Assembly: GCA_000827325.1 (NCBI GenBank)
Contig: KN832870.1
Coordinates: 5,456,001-5,520,000 of the forward strand
Source: Oidiodendron maius Zn
Lineage: Eukaryota; Ascomycota; Leotiomycetes; Myxotrichaceae
Reading direction: 5' to 3'
Length of the DNA: 64,000 nucleotides
This document shows, one piece after another, positions 12,599 through 25,700 of this stretch. Every line of letters begins with the position of its first letter. The stretch's first letter is position 1. Made by a program: the position numbers and the translations under genes. The notes beneath the pieces are model-generated. The model was not told the origin of the DNA and did not search any database. It was given only the letters and a program-made list of their open reading frames with translations.

Positions 12599-15175
12599 TG
12601 AGAGGGATGGCTGTGGTTCTTTTATTGGCCACTGCTTGATAAGTTAGCCACAGTTGCACTAAGGACAGAGAGATTGAGGCCGTACAAAATCCATGTCGAC
12701 CGGAGGGCGTAAATCCCGAAGTATCTCTCGTCAGCGTTCAGGCCCGGAGGATCCCCACGTTTCGAAATATGTCGGGAGGCAAAAATGAGACTCATCGCCT
12801 GCCGTCGCAATATCGATTTGCGAGAAGGGCGGAACAACCCCTTTTTACACCGGTCAAACACTGATTGGGTGTCTGCAATTGGGCAGGATGTCTTTCCATA
12901 ATCAACTTAGTCACAAGGCTGGTGATATAGGAATTCCTATCTCCCTTATAGATCCATGCTTCCTCGAGAAAATTTTGCTAGTTCGCAACTGTCAGCCCAA
13001 TTCAAGAGTCGTGTGCCTTTGACCGGCCACCGTAAGAGCTGTCTCTGATGGGCTAACTCGTTGATCAGTTGGGCTTTGAAGTCAGCCTTGGGTGCATTCT
13101 CCGAATTCTCGCCCTCGGTCAGCAAATGTGTCTCTACTCGGCAGCGGGTGGCAAATACTTATGCAGGATGTCGTAGGGTCGATGAATGCGTCCCTGCGAA
13201 ACTGTGGGGGCTGAGCCGAGCAGACGACTGATCATGTTGATTCGAGCCTCGTCAGCCACTGGACCGGTGAAGAAAAGCTTTACTCTGATACGGCCACGAA
13301 GGTTGGGCAGATTGTGCGCCATACGCCCAGGGGGGTGAAATATTTTTTAAAAAAAGGGGGCAGATTCCGCCGCTTCAACTCTTGTTCTCTTGTTGTCTTG
13401 TCGCAATAAGGCTTTTCAACATTGACCGGTTTTCTTTCTTTACAACAGTCTGATTGGACCAGGAAGCAGCCTGCACACTCTTGACAATATACCACCATCA
13501 ACTTTCGGTTTATGTACTCCGAGGCACCGTCACGACGAAACGGTTCCATATCACACCAGTCGATCACGTTCTAGGATGATTGATCTTCGTTCTTCCTATG
13601 TAGTCCCGATTGCAGAGTTCAGCGCCTCCAATCTAAGGCAGTCATATCTGTCAAAAGCTTATCTGGCGGCAGCTACAACGCGCTCATTGCAAAAACACCT
13701 TGTGAACAGACTCGGCTGAGAGGGACAGCCTGGGGGATATTTTTGCACCGCACATTTTGGACCAGACCGTTGCGTCAACCAGTAAGCTTTCCGAACAGTG
13801 TGGTTTCCCCATGTCCTCCTGGCAGAAATGCCAACAGAAAGTTGAAACACGTGACCGGTGAATATCAAAAGCTTCCTTTATTGCTCAAATCGGTAAGGGT
13901 AGCCAACCCCATGTGTCTCCGGGACACCGAAAAGGGGGGGGTATGGTAATGTATCCTAATGGCAATGAATTCATGTCTGCCTTGTCAATGTTCATATATA
14001 AAGCGATCGTGAGCAATAGAAAACGTATTCTTGAGCTGCCCACTAATCTACGTAACCCCAAGTATATTAGTTGCACATCCAGAATCACCCTGTCAAGCCC
14101 CATTCGTGAGTCCATTATCTCTACAAGTCTCTTTGGCTTGGAGAGGTTCCATATGATCAAGCCATTGTCAAAACTCGTTCAATATGTCACGGGGCTCTGA
14201 CAGGGTGAATAATTACACATATCTGCTCTCCTTCAACGGTATGCCGGCAAAGGCTCCCTTTTCAGTCTGTATCACACTAACCCTTTAGGCTCGTTTGGCT
14301 ATCCCCCGGTCGATGCACAGACTAGCCGGTCAAGCTCAATGGAAGTCCATATCGGCTCAGATCACGGGGGCAATTCTGGGGAGCACGAGCAGATGAACAA
14401 GTCCGACAAATACGTTCAGGATGACAATAATGAGAAGAAGAGGAAGAGGGAGCCAAGAAAATATAAGAACTAATCACGACAGACACGAACGCTAAGCTGT
14501 TACTTACGCGGCTCGAGATATTCAGTTTAACACGACAGGAGTCATGCTGACACCTAACATAATTATACGTTGCTCCTATCTACGACAGATACGAGTCCAG
14601 ATGTATCGCGTTACACAATACATCACGATAAAGATCACGATAACGATTTCCCTGGCCCCTCCTTTGCACCATCTGGTTGGATTCGAGTGTAGGGCTTTCA
14701 TACAGCTATGATTGTTGAATCCTTCTGTGCGGATCTAAATATGCGCTCATTATAATATTTACGACTCTCTTAGTTAATTCAATAAACGCTCCTTTATATC
14801 TTCTTACATCTACTAGTTAGTAAATCATTACCTAGAGCAGGTAGTAATTTCTCTGCGGATGACGTTCTTATAATCACTGGGGCTTCTGTTCGCGAATTGC
14901 TTTACAAAATTATATCGAAACTCGGTACTCAACCTATCGGCTGTACAATATTTCAACAACTTTTCGTATTACAATCCCTGTTTAATGCCAAGCTCATCAG
15001 AGCATCTTCCGTAAGTGAATGAATTATTAATGAATATCCCTATTTCGTCACAAATCGTAAACTTTTTAGATATCATGTCGAGCATTCCTGCTCAGTTGGC
15101 GAATCCTTTCTTCATACTGGTTCGAGTTAGATCAAGGCCTTGACGCCATTTTATCTCCTCAGGCCACTGAACTCA
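12599..15175. other. Gene-poor region with unrecognised minus-strand frames
   Basis: About 2.6 kb. Two overlapping minus-strand frames, 13567-13280 and 13322-13134, have protein-like composition (ECAGCFLVQSDCCKE; ISRLLGSAPTVSQGRIHRP) and could be pieces of one decayed gene, but I do not recognise the family and cannot join them cleanly. From 14200 to 15170 the DNA is A+T-rich with nothing I can support. Confidence 0.4.
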
Positions 15176-15610
15176 CCTTGTAAAAGATATATGGAAGGGG
15201 TATAAAGCAGAGTGCAATACTGCCCAGGAGGGAAATGCCTGGGCAAAATCCCAACTTGCGAAAGAGCTGCCTTGCCTATGATGGCCATGATTGAAAGAAC
15301 TTTTATGCGAGTTTAGGTCAAATATAACTTGCATAGAGTAGGGAAACGGCTCCAAATGAGGCACCGAATAATGCATTTCCTGCAAATATGGATGCCGCGA
15401 ACCAAGAGTATATCATGCCTAGATAATTGAGGACTGCTTGGAATAACGTGACCATGCCTACAGTAAAGAACCTAGAGCCAATAATGGGCATAATCCAATG
15501 TACACTTTGTCGCGCTGACCAGCCTTACCAGAATAAGCAGATTAGAAGGGAGGCAGACCCAAAAAATGTCGGTGGAAGAATCATCTCCGGTTTAAAGCTT
15601 TGCAAGGCGA
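15176..15610 (-). pseudogene. Decayed DHA1-type MFS drug transporter, C-terminal part
   Basis: Reading the minus strand gives PEMILPPTFFGSASLLICLFW, an in-frame stop, GWSARQSVHWIMPIIGS, then TLFQAVLNYLGMIYSWFAAS, AGNALFGASFGAVSLLYASY and LLGSIALCFIPLPYIFYK. That is the usual order of the last five or six transmembrane helices of DHA1 multidrug permeases. At least three in-frame stops interrupt it and no N-terminal half is visible, so it is a dead host gene rather than a transposon. It lies about 840 bp beyond the 3' end of the methyltransferase gene at the left edge of the metabolic block and may be a lost exporter of that block. Confidence 0.75.
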
Positions 15611-16446
15611 ACCCTGGAACAATGCGATATTTTATGCAGAGTAGGAAGAGAGGCAGCAGCGGAGATAGGCCATTTTACCCATTGCATACTGAATGCGTCT
15701 CAATGGGCTTCGGAATCTGGCTCCCAGGTATTCATATGTAATGTTGAGTTTCGCAAGATTGGGTATGAGGCTGAATGTCCTCTAGCCTGATCCGTTTGGT
15801 GGAACCTCCCCCATCGCTTGCTCCTCCAATGTTTTTTGCGGCGTCCTTTTTGCAGTTGAAAGATACTTGTCCGAAATAAGAGAGCGTCTCGGGCTACAGT
15901 TAGAATGGAAATGAGAAGAATATTGCTAACTCGCCCCTTTTATACGCAAACAGTCTGACTGTTAAGGAAATTTATGAGATCATCTAAACTTATCAGAAGA
16001 AACTAATTTATGGCTCAGAAGCGTGGCGTGGCAAAAGAAGAAACGATCTCGTTACAGATCTTAATTTGCACAAATTTCCCAGGATCATAAAACTCTCAGC
16101 TACGATCTTGGCTATCAAGGTAGATATATTTGGACTGATAATTTTAAATTGGGAGAGGCCCTTCTTAACTTCATTTGAGAATGACAGCGAAAGAGAATGT
16201 GATTCGTGATGGATGTTCCGGATGTCACATTCGACAGGACAAGATACCACCTGAAGGTGGTGGGAAAGCCAATAGAAAAATGTAGTCTGGAATCTCGAGA
16301 AAAGCAGCATTGTTAAGAGAGGCATTTATATGTATGTCGCAATGTCCCTAGCTCTATACCAGCACCCTAATGATGGAGAGGTTGCGTAGTTTAGTTGACG
16401 ACGTGACTGATCTCCATTTCATCCTTTGTTTATGTTAGCTTGTTAC

Positions 16447-17254
16447 TTAAAGGTTAACCAGGCCGCTCACCTCCAGATCGGCTGGTAGAATTAGTCCCCT
16501 GACACCTTCACTCTTCAATCCTGGGTTACTCCTAACGAGGGTTCGATACTCCGGCGCACCTGGCCGAACAACATTATCCGCAACAATTACAGAGCCTCTT
16601 TTCAGCAACTTCAGTTCCTCGCAAACTTTGAAATCGGGTACATAGAGCTCTTCCTCATGGTCCAGAAATAGAAGGTCGACTTCACTAACCTTCCCTTGCT
16701 CTTTCAGTTGTCGAAGGGACACTTCTGCCGGACCGACTATGAAGGTTATCATTTCTGTCAAACCTGAAAGTTCAACTATCTCTCTAGCTATTGCTGCAAA
16801 GTCGGAATTTAATTCAAGACTCCACACATGAATACCCTGAGTGACTCCGTGGACTCGGCGCATGGTATCTGCAAATAAAATGGCGGAATAGCCGAGATAT
16901 CCTCCAAGTTCAACAATGACATTAGGCTTTTCCTTTTCAATGAGATTAGATAAGATATTGGCCTTGTGACTACCAATGCTGATCAGAAAATCGCACTTCG
17001 TTGAAAATTCGTCCATCGTATCGAGGACTTTGGATGGATTGCCCTTAATCTGTTCAATATCCGGATGCGACAGGATGAAAGAGAGAAGTTTCTGCTCTCG
17101 ACCATCGTTAGACTGTAGAGATTTAGTAAGATTGTGCGCGAAACAGGCCTAAAATATTCAAGAGTGGGTGACTCACCTCGATGCCCGTTTCAAAAGCTTT
17201 CCTGAGGGAAGGATACCTTTCCACAAGCTTTGCAATATCCTGCGGAAGGTCCAT
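16447..17254 (-). CDS. SAM-dependent O-methyltransferase, catechol-OMT-like
   Basis: Transfers a methyl group from SAM, probably to a catechol-type or small hydroxylated substrate. Two exons, 17254-17177 and 17112-16447, give 247 aa, close to the usual fungal COMT-like length. Motif I is IVELGGYLGYSAILFA (glycine-rich SAM loop). HVWSLELN follows as the acidic residue binding the ribose, and VDLLFLDHEEELYVPDF matches the COMT metal-binding region (Asp-His). IVADNVVRPGAPEY is the second metal-site block. All are intact. The intron begins GTGAGT and ends CTACAG. The gene is transcribed in the same direction as the FMN dehydrogenase next to it. Three AGGGG-containing repeats sit about 530-585 bp upstream. 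A role in the neighbouring pathway is inferred from position only. Confidence 0.88.
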
Positions 17255-17785
17255 GATGAAATACGTGATGTGGCTGATAGGCAATGAGTTGGCTGTGAAG
17301 TGGAGCGGGTACCCTGCGGTGAAGAATTGAGAAGAGGATACATCAAGATCGTGGGAGCACTCTGGGTATTTATATGTGGGTGCCTGTTCGCATTGACAAG
17401 GTTGTGATGCCGTATTCTCTCTCGGGCGCCGAACGAAAAGAGCTCTGCGAATGAACTGGCCTGTAGGCATGGCGGATCGTAGCAAAATATTCATTGTCAC
17501 GTACATGCCCTTCATACCTGCCATAATTAGTATAGCGCTGACGTGTAAATGGACTTTGGAAACTCCTAGAACACAAAAACAAGAATGTCCGTTTAAAATC
17601 CTGCGAAATGGAAGTTTTGGAGGAATACGGTCGCGCCCGAACATGAAAACTGGGGCTTTCGTCAGAATAGGACAATGGCCGGTTAGACGTATTGAGTAGA
17701 TTAGGTTTCAGTGACAATTATGCTAAGGGAAAAGTATGGTTGATGAAAGAAGTAGGCTCGTATCGATTTCTACTTTAGGAAGTCG

Positions 17786-17838
17786 AAAAAGGGGCTCGCT
17801 TCGATTTGTGAAAAGGGGTTCGCTTAAGAAAAGGGGGT
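17786..17838. repeat. Three imperfect AAAAGGGG repeats
   Basis: GAAAAAGGGGCTCGCTTCG, GAAAAGGGGTTCGCTTAAG and GAAAAGGGGGTGATTTC follow each other upstream of the methyltransferase gene. Each holds AGGGG, the core of the fungal stress response element. Seen directly; the regulatory meaning is a guess. Confidence 0.35.
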
Positions 17839-18159
17839 GATTTCCCAGTGTGTTCTAGCGGTTCGCCTACTTCTGATTTGCCCTAAAAAGTCTGAACGTG
17901 ACATGCATAAGATCGTTCATGTTATCAACAACAAGAGAGGATTCAAAATAAGACGTCTTGACTGATTATATTCTTTGGGGAAGTTGGGATGATCCAGGTT
18001 GTGAAATCGATCTTTGAGCTGCCTTACGTGTGTAATTATGGCCACTTCCCACGCCCACAAATCCCTTGAGTCGAGATAAGCCTAGAGAAGCACATATATG
18101 AGTGTATGTTTCTTTACCGCTTTAGTTTATTATATATGTGGACGATTTTTACATTCAAG

Positions 18160-19682
18160 CTACAATTTTGCTGCTCCAATAAGTTCCCTCTCAAGTCTAC
18201 TTGCATTAACCATGTCTGGCACAATTTCAGCCACGCTCGTCGCACCTGACAGCGCCATGTTTGTATGTAACTCTTCCTGTAGAATTTCAATCATCTTCCT
18301 AACACCTTCTTCGCCACCAACAGCCAGGGCATGTAGAAATGGGCGCCCGAGTCCAACTGCATTTGCGCCTAATGCCAGTGCCTTTACGATATCCGTACCG
18401 CGACGAATTCCGCCGTCAATATATATTTCCATCTTGTCTTTGATTAGGAAAGGAGCAAATTTTCTGATCTCCAATAGAGTAAGAAGTGGAGCCTGGGACC
18501 TACGAATTTCGTTAGTGTGAAGGGCAACCTATCCACGAGGATACATACGTATCCTGAGATCTACCACCGTGATTGGAAAGCACAATTGCTTGAACTCCGT
18601 GTCTATGGGCAAGTATGGCATCCTCTACTGATTGAATCCCCTTAATTACCAGAGGAAGAGAAGTCTCATTCCGAATCCATTCGATATCGTTCCAATCTAA
18701 ACGAGATGAAATATAACCTGTTGTCGACTTCGCAATTCCGCCACTTCCGGCATTGTTCTTGAATACTTGTCAGCACAATATTCAACCTTCCAATCACAAC
18801 TAACATTATCCCTAGCCTTTATTCTGCCATCCCTCTCTCTCTTTCCTAAGACTGGTGAATCGACTGTGAGCCAAATGGAACTAAATCCCAGCTTTTCAAC
18901 TCTTCTTATGAGCGACTTTGATTTTTCTATATCTTTATTGACATAAAGCTGAAAGAAAACGGGCTGCGATTTATCAATTCTTGCCGCCATGATGCTCTCT
19001 GGCGACATGCTGGCTCCAGTGCTAATAACTTGAATTAGTCCAGCTTTCCCAGCAGCAGAAGTGATACCACATTCTCCTTGTGGGTGCGCCAACTTATTCA
19101 ATCCACACGGTGCGACAAATATAGGCATAGAACTAGATTTTCCTAGAATCGTTATACGAGCATTGATGTTCTCTACGTTTCGCAAAATTCTAGGCCTCAA
19201 AGTGACTTTTCGAAACGCCCTTAAGTTGTGTGCTTTACTAATCTCATCGTCGGCTGCTGATTCGAAGTAGGCCCATGCAGTAGCCGTGACCTTTCGTTCA
19301 GCAGCTAGTTCGAAGTCCTTTAGATTCAGCAATACCGGGTCGCCTTCCGTTTCAGTAACGGCTTGAGTATCCAGGTACTTGATCTGTGATACAGTTGCAG
19401 GGTCTACATCACCGAGGGAGGCAGATGCAGGAAGCGTCTGATGTACTAGTTCAGGAGAGTGTACCAAATCATAGTCCGCCGTTATATCTCTGCTTTTTTG
19501 CCGGAGAAAGACATGGGCACCGCCGGGATGCGAATCGAGAAAGCCTGGAAATTCCACTCAGAAAAGTGAAGCATATACTGCATTGGAACTACATTACCCG
19601 TCACATCGTATATCTTCTCGTGGATGATAACCCAGCAGGAATCTTTCTCGCTGTGCTCTGCAACTTCTTTGGCACTCAACAT
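18160..19682 (-). CDS. Cytochrome b5-FMN alpha-hydroxyacid dehydrogenase (flavocytochrome b2 type)
   Basis: Oxidises an L-2-hydroxy acid to the 2-oxo acid using FMN and passes electrons to a fused b5 haem. Exons 19682-19598, 19544-18805, 18757-18549 and 18499-18160 give 457 aa. The b5 domain (about 1-75) has YDVTGFLDSHPGGA and a second haem histidine in DLVHSPE. The FMN domain follows with PIFVAPCGLNKLAHPQGE, QLYVNKD, WLTVDSPVLGKRERD, LPLVIKG (FMN lysine), LSNHGGRSQD (catalytic His plus substrate Arg) and IYIDGGIRRGTD. The 47-nt intron at 18804-18758 (GTTAGT donor, CTGAC branch) restores the frame that otherwise looks shifted. No mitochondrial presequence is seen, so it is probably cytosolic. 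It is divergent from a permease, with an AGCGTGGGG site between them. The true substrate (lactate, glycolate or a longer hydroxy acid) cannot be told. Confidence 0.92.
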
Positions 19683-19916
19683 GGCTTCAAACTTGCCGTG
19701 CACAAGAAAATTATGCTGCTAGAATATATCGAGAAAACTGTTGCTTATAATACCAAAAGAAGACTGACGAATTGGCTCTTGACCCTCCTTGGCCATGGAC
19801 CTGCGCCCGCGCTGCTAGCATTCAGATCTCTACTTTGCCATACACAGAAGAAATCCCACAAACTCTGCTACATTCTTCAAAACCAATTTCCGACATTCGG
19901 GTTACGACATTAAACT

Positions 19917-19925
19917 AGCGTGGGG
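19917..19925 (+). promoter_or_regulatory. Cluster motif AGCGTGGGG, copy 1
   Basis: Lies in the 633-bp divergent promoter between the FMN dehydrogenase (ATG 19682, minus) and the permease (ATG 20316, plus). The same 9-mer occurs at 28196, 29992, 44599 and, reversed, 44721. It contains GTGGGG, which also fits the CreA consensus SYGGRG. Confidence 0.5.
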
Positions 19926-20315
19926 GCAAGCGTAGGACCTGATCGGTTCATAGTGCGGGGTCATTTTCGGACTATCCTAATTATGGCAATATGGCAGAGA
20001 GCATTGCCGACAAAGGGAAATGCGGAGATGGAACCACGCGGTCTTTTTTCATGTAGTAAACCCTGTATTTTATTCGTTTCTGAGGGGAACCTTGTCAAAA
20101 GACGATGCATTGGATACTGTAAACTCTTCCTTAAGGGCCAATTGGGGAATGCGCCTCTTTTTTGGGGCTAGCAATGTACGCAAATCAGCAAGTAAGGCTA
20201 TGGGATAATATAACACTACCTTCATCCTTGGGGATCTCGGTTCATATAAATTTTTTTCTCTTTTGTTTGGTCACCAGCGTCACCCATCATTACGACAAAA
20301 TCTCATACCAGAAAT

Positions 20316-22185
20316 ATGGCTGACCGCGAACAAAATCCTCAGGGTGCTCGGAATATCGATACTGGCGCCAAGAAATCGGAGAATAACATCGAGCTTTCAG
20401 AGAGCGTGGACCGGGTTGCAGTCGACCACCATGAAGCGCTGTCACCATCATCAACGATTCCAGCTTGGAAGTCGCTTAACCAAGTAGATGGGGATACTGC
20501 CCTTGCTCTCTTTGACAATGCTGAGCAGTTGAATGAAATTGTTGACCCAGCCGAAGAAAGGAGACTTGTTCGGAAGATCGACATGCTGATACTGCCGTGT
20601 CTAATTGTCTGTTATACGTTCTACTATGTAAGCATTTGCCTATCTTATGACTTAACATGTGGCTATTACTAAGATTTGCTTAGGTTGATAAGACTACACT
20701 ATCATATGCTGCAATATTTGGCATTAGAACTGACCTGAATCTTGTCGGAACCGAGTACTCCTGGCTTTCTAGCGTGTTTTACTTTGGATGGTTGGTGTGG
20801 GCGTTCCCTACTAATTACATGCTGCAACGATTTCCCTTGGCAAAGTATCTCGCCATCAACATTTTCATGTGGGGAGCTCTCCTTATGTGCCAAGGTATTA
20901 AGTTATCAAAGATGTATATTTATATCCATTGCTAAGTTAATTTATAGCTGCTGCAAGAAACTTCACCCAGCTTGCCGTCTTGCGCATACTTTCTGGAGGA
21001 GTAGAGGGCTGCAGGTCTGTTTATTTCACTCACTGAGTTTTATGAGTTAATTAATGAGCACAAGCTAATGTAACGTTTAGTGATTCTGCGTTTATGCTTA
21101 TAACGACAATGTGGTACACTCGCCGTGAGCAGCCAATAAGAGTCGGTATCTGGTATACAGCAAACGGTCTGGGTAATGCTATTGGAGGTCTCCTTGGCTA
21201 CGGAATAGGGCACATTAATGGCAGCCTTCCATCATGGAAGTATGAATTCCTAATTGTTGGTGCCTTATGTTGCGTGTGGGGAATTATTCTCTTCATTTTC
21301 CTTCCAGACTCCCCAGTCACGGCCCGTTTCTTAACATACGACGAGAAAAGAACATCTGTCGAGCGTCTCCGCGAGAACCAAACTGGCGTTGAGAACAAAC
21401 ACTTCAAGCTGTACCAAGTGAAGGAAACATTTTGTGACTACAAGACTCTCATGTTTTTCTTTATTGCTACGTTTGCCAATATTCCGAATGGAGGCATCAG
21501 CAACTTCGGAACACTCATTATCAAAGGCTTCGGCTTTTCAACTTGTATGCCTGTCCCTAGTTTATACCAATGCATTACTGACTATTTGGCAGTGGTTACC
21601 ACTCTAATGGCGATTCCATATGGTGCTATCATTATAATATCAATTCTCACTTGTGTATTCATCAATGATCGCCTCCCCCCGAATAACCGATATATAATGG
21701 CAGTTCTGTTTCTTCTTCCCAGCTTCGCCGGCGCGCTTGGGCTGCGTTTTCTGAGCTCTGATCATCGTGTTGGCCTTCTTATAATGTATTATCTCACTGG
21801 AACCAATCAGGCAGCATTCGTCCTTATCCTCTCAATTTTAACTGGAAATACAGCAGGACATACAAAGAAGGTCATTACTAGTGCGACGCTTTTCGTTGGG
21901 GTGTGTGTCGGCAATATTGGCGGACCGTTCTTTTATAAATCCAATCAAGCTCCAGAATATCGCCTCGGAATCGGCTCAATGATCGTGGGCTATGCTGTGG
22001 AAATAGGGTTAGTCTTTACGCTCGGCTTGCTATTGAAGAGAGAGAACAAGAGGAGGGATGCCCTTCAAGGCATCGACAGATCATCCACTGCAGCGGATGA
22101 GTTTGAAGCTCGGAGGGAGCTTAATGCTACTGCTTTCAGTGATATGACTGATCGAGAAAACATGAACTTTCGATATGTCTACTGA
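20316..22185 (+). CDS. MFS anion permease, allantoate/Dal5-like family
   Basis: Plasma-membrane importer of an organic anion. Five exons, 20316-20627, 20684-20894, 20948-21014, 21081-21544 and 21593-22185, give 548 aa. A hydrophilic tail of about 90 residues comes first, ending in EERRLVRKIDMLILP. Then follow the family segments DKTTLSYAAIFGIRTDLNL, EYSWLSSVFYFGWLVWAFP, MWYTRREQPIRVGIWYTANG and the half-way loop PDSPVTARFLTYDEK, and the tail ends DRENMNFRYVY. The DKTTL/YAAIFG and RREQP motifs are diagnostic of the Dal5/Tna1 group. About twelve transmembrane helices are present and nothing looks broken. It shares its promoter with the FMN dehydrogenase. A second family member lies at 26267-27944. 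The likely cargo is a carboxylate used by the cluster, but that is inference. Confidence 0.92.
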
Positions 22186-22531
22186 CGGCAAACGCTGAGA
22201 TGGAAACAATGAATTCTCGCGCATAGCTATCTGCATAGTTATATTTTTGTAGAGGTAAAATATATCTAAGAAAGTCTTTAAAAAAGATTGTCACATTTGA
22301 AGTTGGCCACAATTTCCTGTGCTTTGGTGCGATTATCCACGCTGTCCTTGAAAAAGCTCGAAATAATTGCGGTGTGGATACATCGAAATAGCCTTACAAT
22401 AATTGGTGGAATAAATAATTGATTACAGGAACACGTACAGGTTATCATTAGCGATTTCTTACGCATATGCGCAGTATTGGGACCCAAGCTCTCGCCCGGA
22501 AGTTGGACTCTCGGATATCCCCACAACAAAA

Positions 22532-22540
22532 CCCCACGTT
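22532..22540 (-). promoter_or_regulatory. Variant cluster motif AACGTGGGG before the NRPS-like gene
   Basis: CCCCACGTT on the plus strand, 222 bp before the ATG at 22762, differs in one base from the AGCGTGGGG motif of the neighbouring promoters. A second CCCCAC lies at 22519-22524. Confidence 0.35.
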
Positions 22541-22761
22541 AAAACCTCACCCGGATAAATCCCGGGTCGAGATCCGAAACTCGCAGCAGAATTCTGTGTG
22601 GTGGGATCGAGCTGTATCTTTCAATCGGGTTTATATTCCGAGCTGCCAAATTGCGACTTCCAGTATGAGATGGAGATTTCCAGTCATCTTACTTTCGTTT
22701 AGAAGGAGTGACGACACTACTGCAAGCAATCCAGGGCATTCTGACCTTACAGTAATTGGCC

Positions 22762-25700
22762 ATGGCATCAACGACAACAACCGTGTTGGAGACATCCAAA
22801 GAGTCTGCCTCTAACCCGACGCGAAATCCTTTCATACCTGTACATTCCACAATCGACGAACTTCTAAGGTCTTACGCTGCAGAACCAGTCAATACCCCGC
22901 TAGTTGGCTATCCGGTTCACGGCGTGAGCGATTTTGAAGAGTATACTGCAAGGGATTTGGACCGATTTGCGGATGCAGCGGTTGCGAGATACATGAACGT
23001 TGGAATTGAACCTGCCGTAAGTAACTGTCTGTCTATATTCCACGTTCGGGTTGGTGTATGACAACAATCGAAACTAAACGCTTCAGGACCCTACTCAAGA
23101 GAAGGCGCCAATTGTTGCTATTTTGGCTCCGTCAAGCCTTGAAATAGTTGTCAGTATCTTCGCACTCAATCGACTGGGATGGGGAATCTTGTTTCTATCC
23201 ACAAGGCTGACGGCCCCTGCGTATATACGTCTTCTCGAGATGGCTGAATGCTCAATGCTGATTACAAACACAAATTTCAAGGCCACGCTACAGGCTATCC
23301 AAGCAGTAAGGGGAGTTAAGTCAATACCCATGTTGGAGAGAACGCATTACCGGGATGTTTTGGCGCCTAAATTCCAGCGCGTGTGCGATCCTGCGAAGGA
23401 ATCTCATAAAATTGCTTGGATTATTCACTCATCTGGCTCAACCGGCTTTCCCAAGCCCATCTTCCTCTCTAATTACGCTTGTCTGGCCAACTTTTGCAAG
23501 ACACTCGCTCGGCGTGCATTTTGTACATCGCCACTATTCCACAGCCATGGCCTCATGGAGTTATTTCGTTGCATTTATTCAAAGAACACATTCTTCCTCG
23601 GCAACTACGCATTTCCAGTCACGCGACAGAATCTGGTAGAGGCTATGAGTGTAGCCAAGCCAAAAATGCTCTGTGCAGTACCTTACGTCATGAAGCTTCT
23701 GGCTGAGAGCGACGACGGAATGAAGGCACTGGCGCAGACGGAGTTGGTTTTATATGCCGGAAGCAGTTGTCCTGATGATCTTGGTAACAAGCTCGTGGAG
23801 AGGGGAATTAACGTGGTGGCCAACTACGGGGCGTAAGTCATGCGCAACTCAGACTCGCGACTGTATGTCAAGATACTAATACTACGAAGGACTGAGACTG
23901 GACAAATTATGACCTCATTCCGTCCAGCAGGAGATAATGAATGGAGTTGGATGCGTCTCAAGTGCCCGGTTGCTGACCATGTGCTTATGGATGAAATCTC
24001 GCCTGGAATCTATGAATGCGTTGCCTTGGATGGATTGCCATCAAAGGGGCCATCCAATTCAGATGACCCTCCAAACTCTTTTCGTACCCGAGATTTATTC
24101 ATTCGCCATCCGGATCCTAAAAAGCCAAATTATTGGAAATATGTCAGCCGTCTTGACGACAGAATTACCCTCTTAAACGGAGAGAAAGTGCTTCCGATAC
24201 CGGTCGAGGGTCGCATCAGGCAGTCCGAACTGGTCAAGGAAGCAGCTATGATGGGCGTCGGCAGAGCTGCTCCGGGTCTCCTTGTATTTAGAAGCGATAA
24301 TGCTGCTAAATTAACCAATGAAGAATATATGGCCCGGATTTGGCCTTTAATAGAATCTGCGAACTACGTCGCGGAGACTTTTGGGCGCATACCGAAGGAA
24401 CTCGTGGTTTTATTGCCTGCGGATGCCGACTATCCTCGTACAGATAAGGGTACATTCATCCGTGCGCAGCTATATGAGAAATATGCTACAGTCATTGATG
24501 AGATATACAGTCGTTTCGAGAATGATGAAGTGGGGACGCTCCAGCTTGATGTACCGAACTTAGAAGTATGGCTCACGAGCAAGTTTCGGGATGAGTTTAA
24601 CGTCATCTTGGACACTGTTGAAAGTGATATATTCTCTGCCGGCGTGGATAGCTTGCAGACAATGCGCATGTGGGGCATCATAAAAAAGGAACTGGACCTT
24701 GGAGACAGAGCGGGGGAGTTGAGTCAGAATGTCGTCTTCGAAAAGGGCAACATTCGATCACTGGCAAAACATCTCTACTTCCTACGGACTTCTGAGGGAG
24801 ATGAAGACGTAGACGAGATTAAGTTAATGCGCGAACTTATTGAGAAATACTCTGACTTCAAGAGGGTTACCGTCGAAAATCTACCACAGCCCGAGAAAAA
24901 CTGCGCGGTAAGTAGCTATAGAGTAAGTAAATATGGACTATTTTAGACTAATAGATGCACAGCTTATTACGGGAACAACTGGCAATCTCGGCAGCTTTCT
25001 TCTCGCCAGTGTTATCAAGATGGAGAGCGTCTTCAAAGTTGTGGCTCTGGTGAGGGCAGCAGATGAGTCCACTGCCCTATCCCGTGCTCTAACTTCTCTA
25101 TCTTCTCGTGGTTTGAATCTTACTGAACACGAAAAGGAGAAACTGGTTGCATTACCTAGTGACTTTAGTCGCTCTGATCTCGGTCTATCCAATGAAAATC
25201 TGGAAATGCTTCTCTCGAGCACCACCCATGTCATCCACAGCGCCTGGGCGGTGAACTTCAATCTCGGCGTTCGGTCCTTTGAAGAACAACACATTAAAGG
25301 GGTGCATAATCTCTTGAATTTATGTCTTCGCGTACGATTTGCGTTTCCAGCCAAATTCTTCTTTTGTAGCTCCGTTTCTGTCGCAGGTGGGACTCCCAAA
25401 CCCGCTTCAATACCCGAAAGGATGATTGAAGACCTCAGCCACGCCCAGAATATGGGTTACGGTCGAAGTAAGCTCGTCTGTGAGCATATTGTTCGTAACG
25501 CCATGAGATCCACAGGGATGACGGGACAAGTTCTCCGAATCGGACAACTAGCCGGCGATGGAGTTACCGGTGTCTGGAACGAAACGGAAGCGGTCCCTCT
25601 GATGATCAGGAGTGCAGTGAGTATTGGGGCATTACCAAAATTGGAAGAGGTTAGTTCAAAATTTAAATCTATGATCAAGAGTCCAAGAGGACCCTGCGAA

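Noticed and set aside
18697-18810. Apparent frameshift in the FMN dehydrogenase
   Set aside because: A 47-nt intron (18804-18758) with GTTAGT donor, CTGAC branch sequence and AAG acceptor restores the frame and yields the expected NAGSGGIAKSTTGYISS segment.
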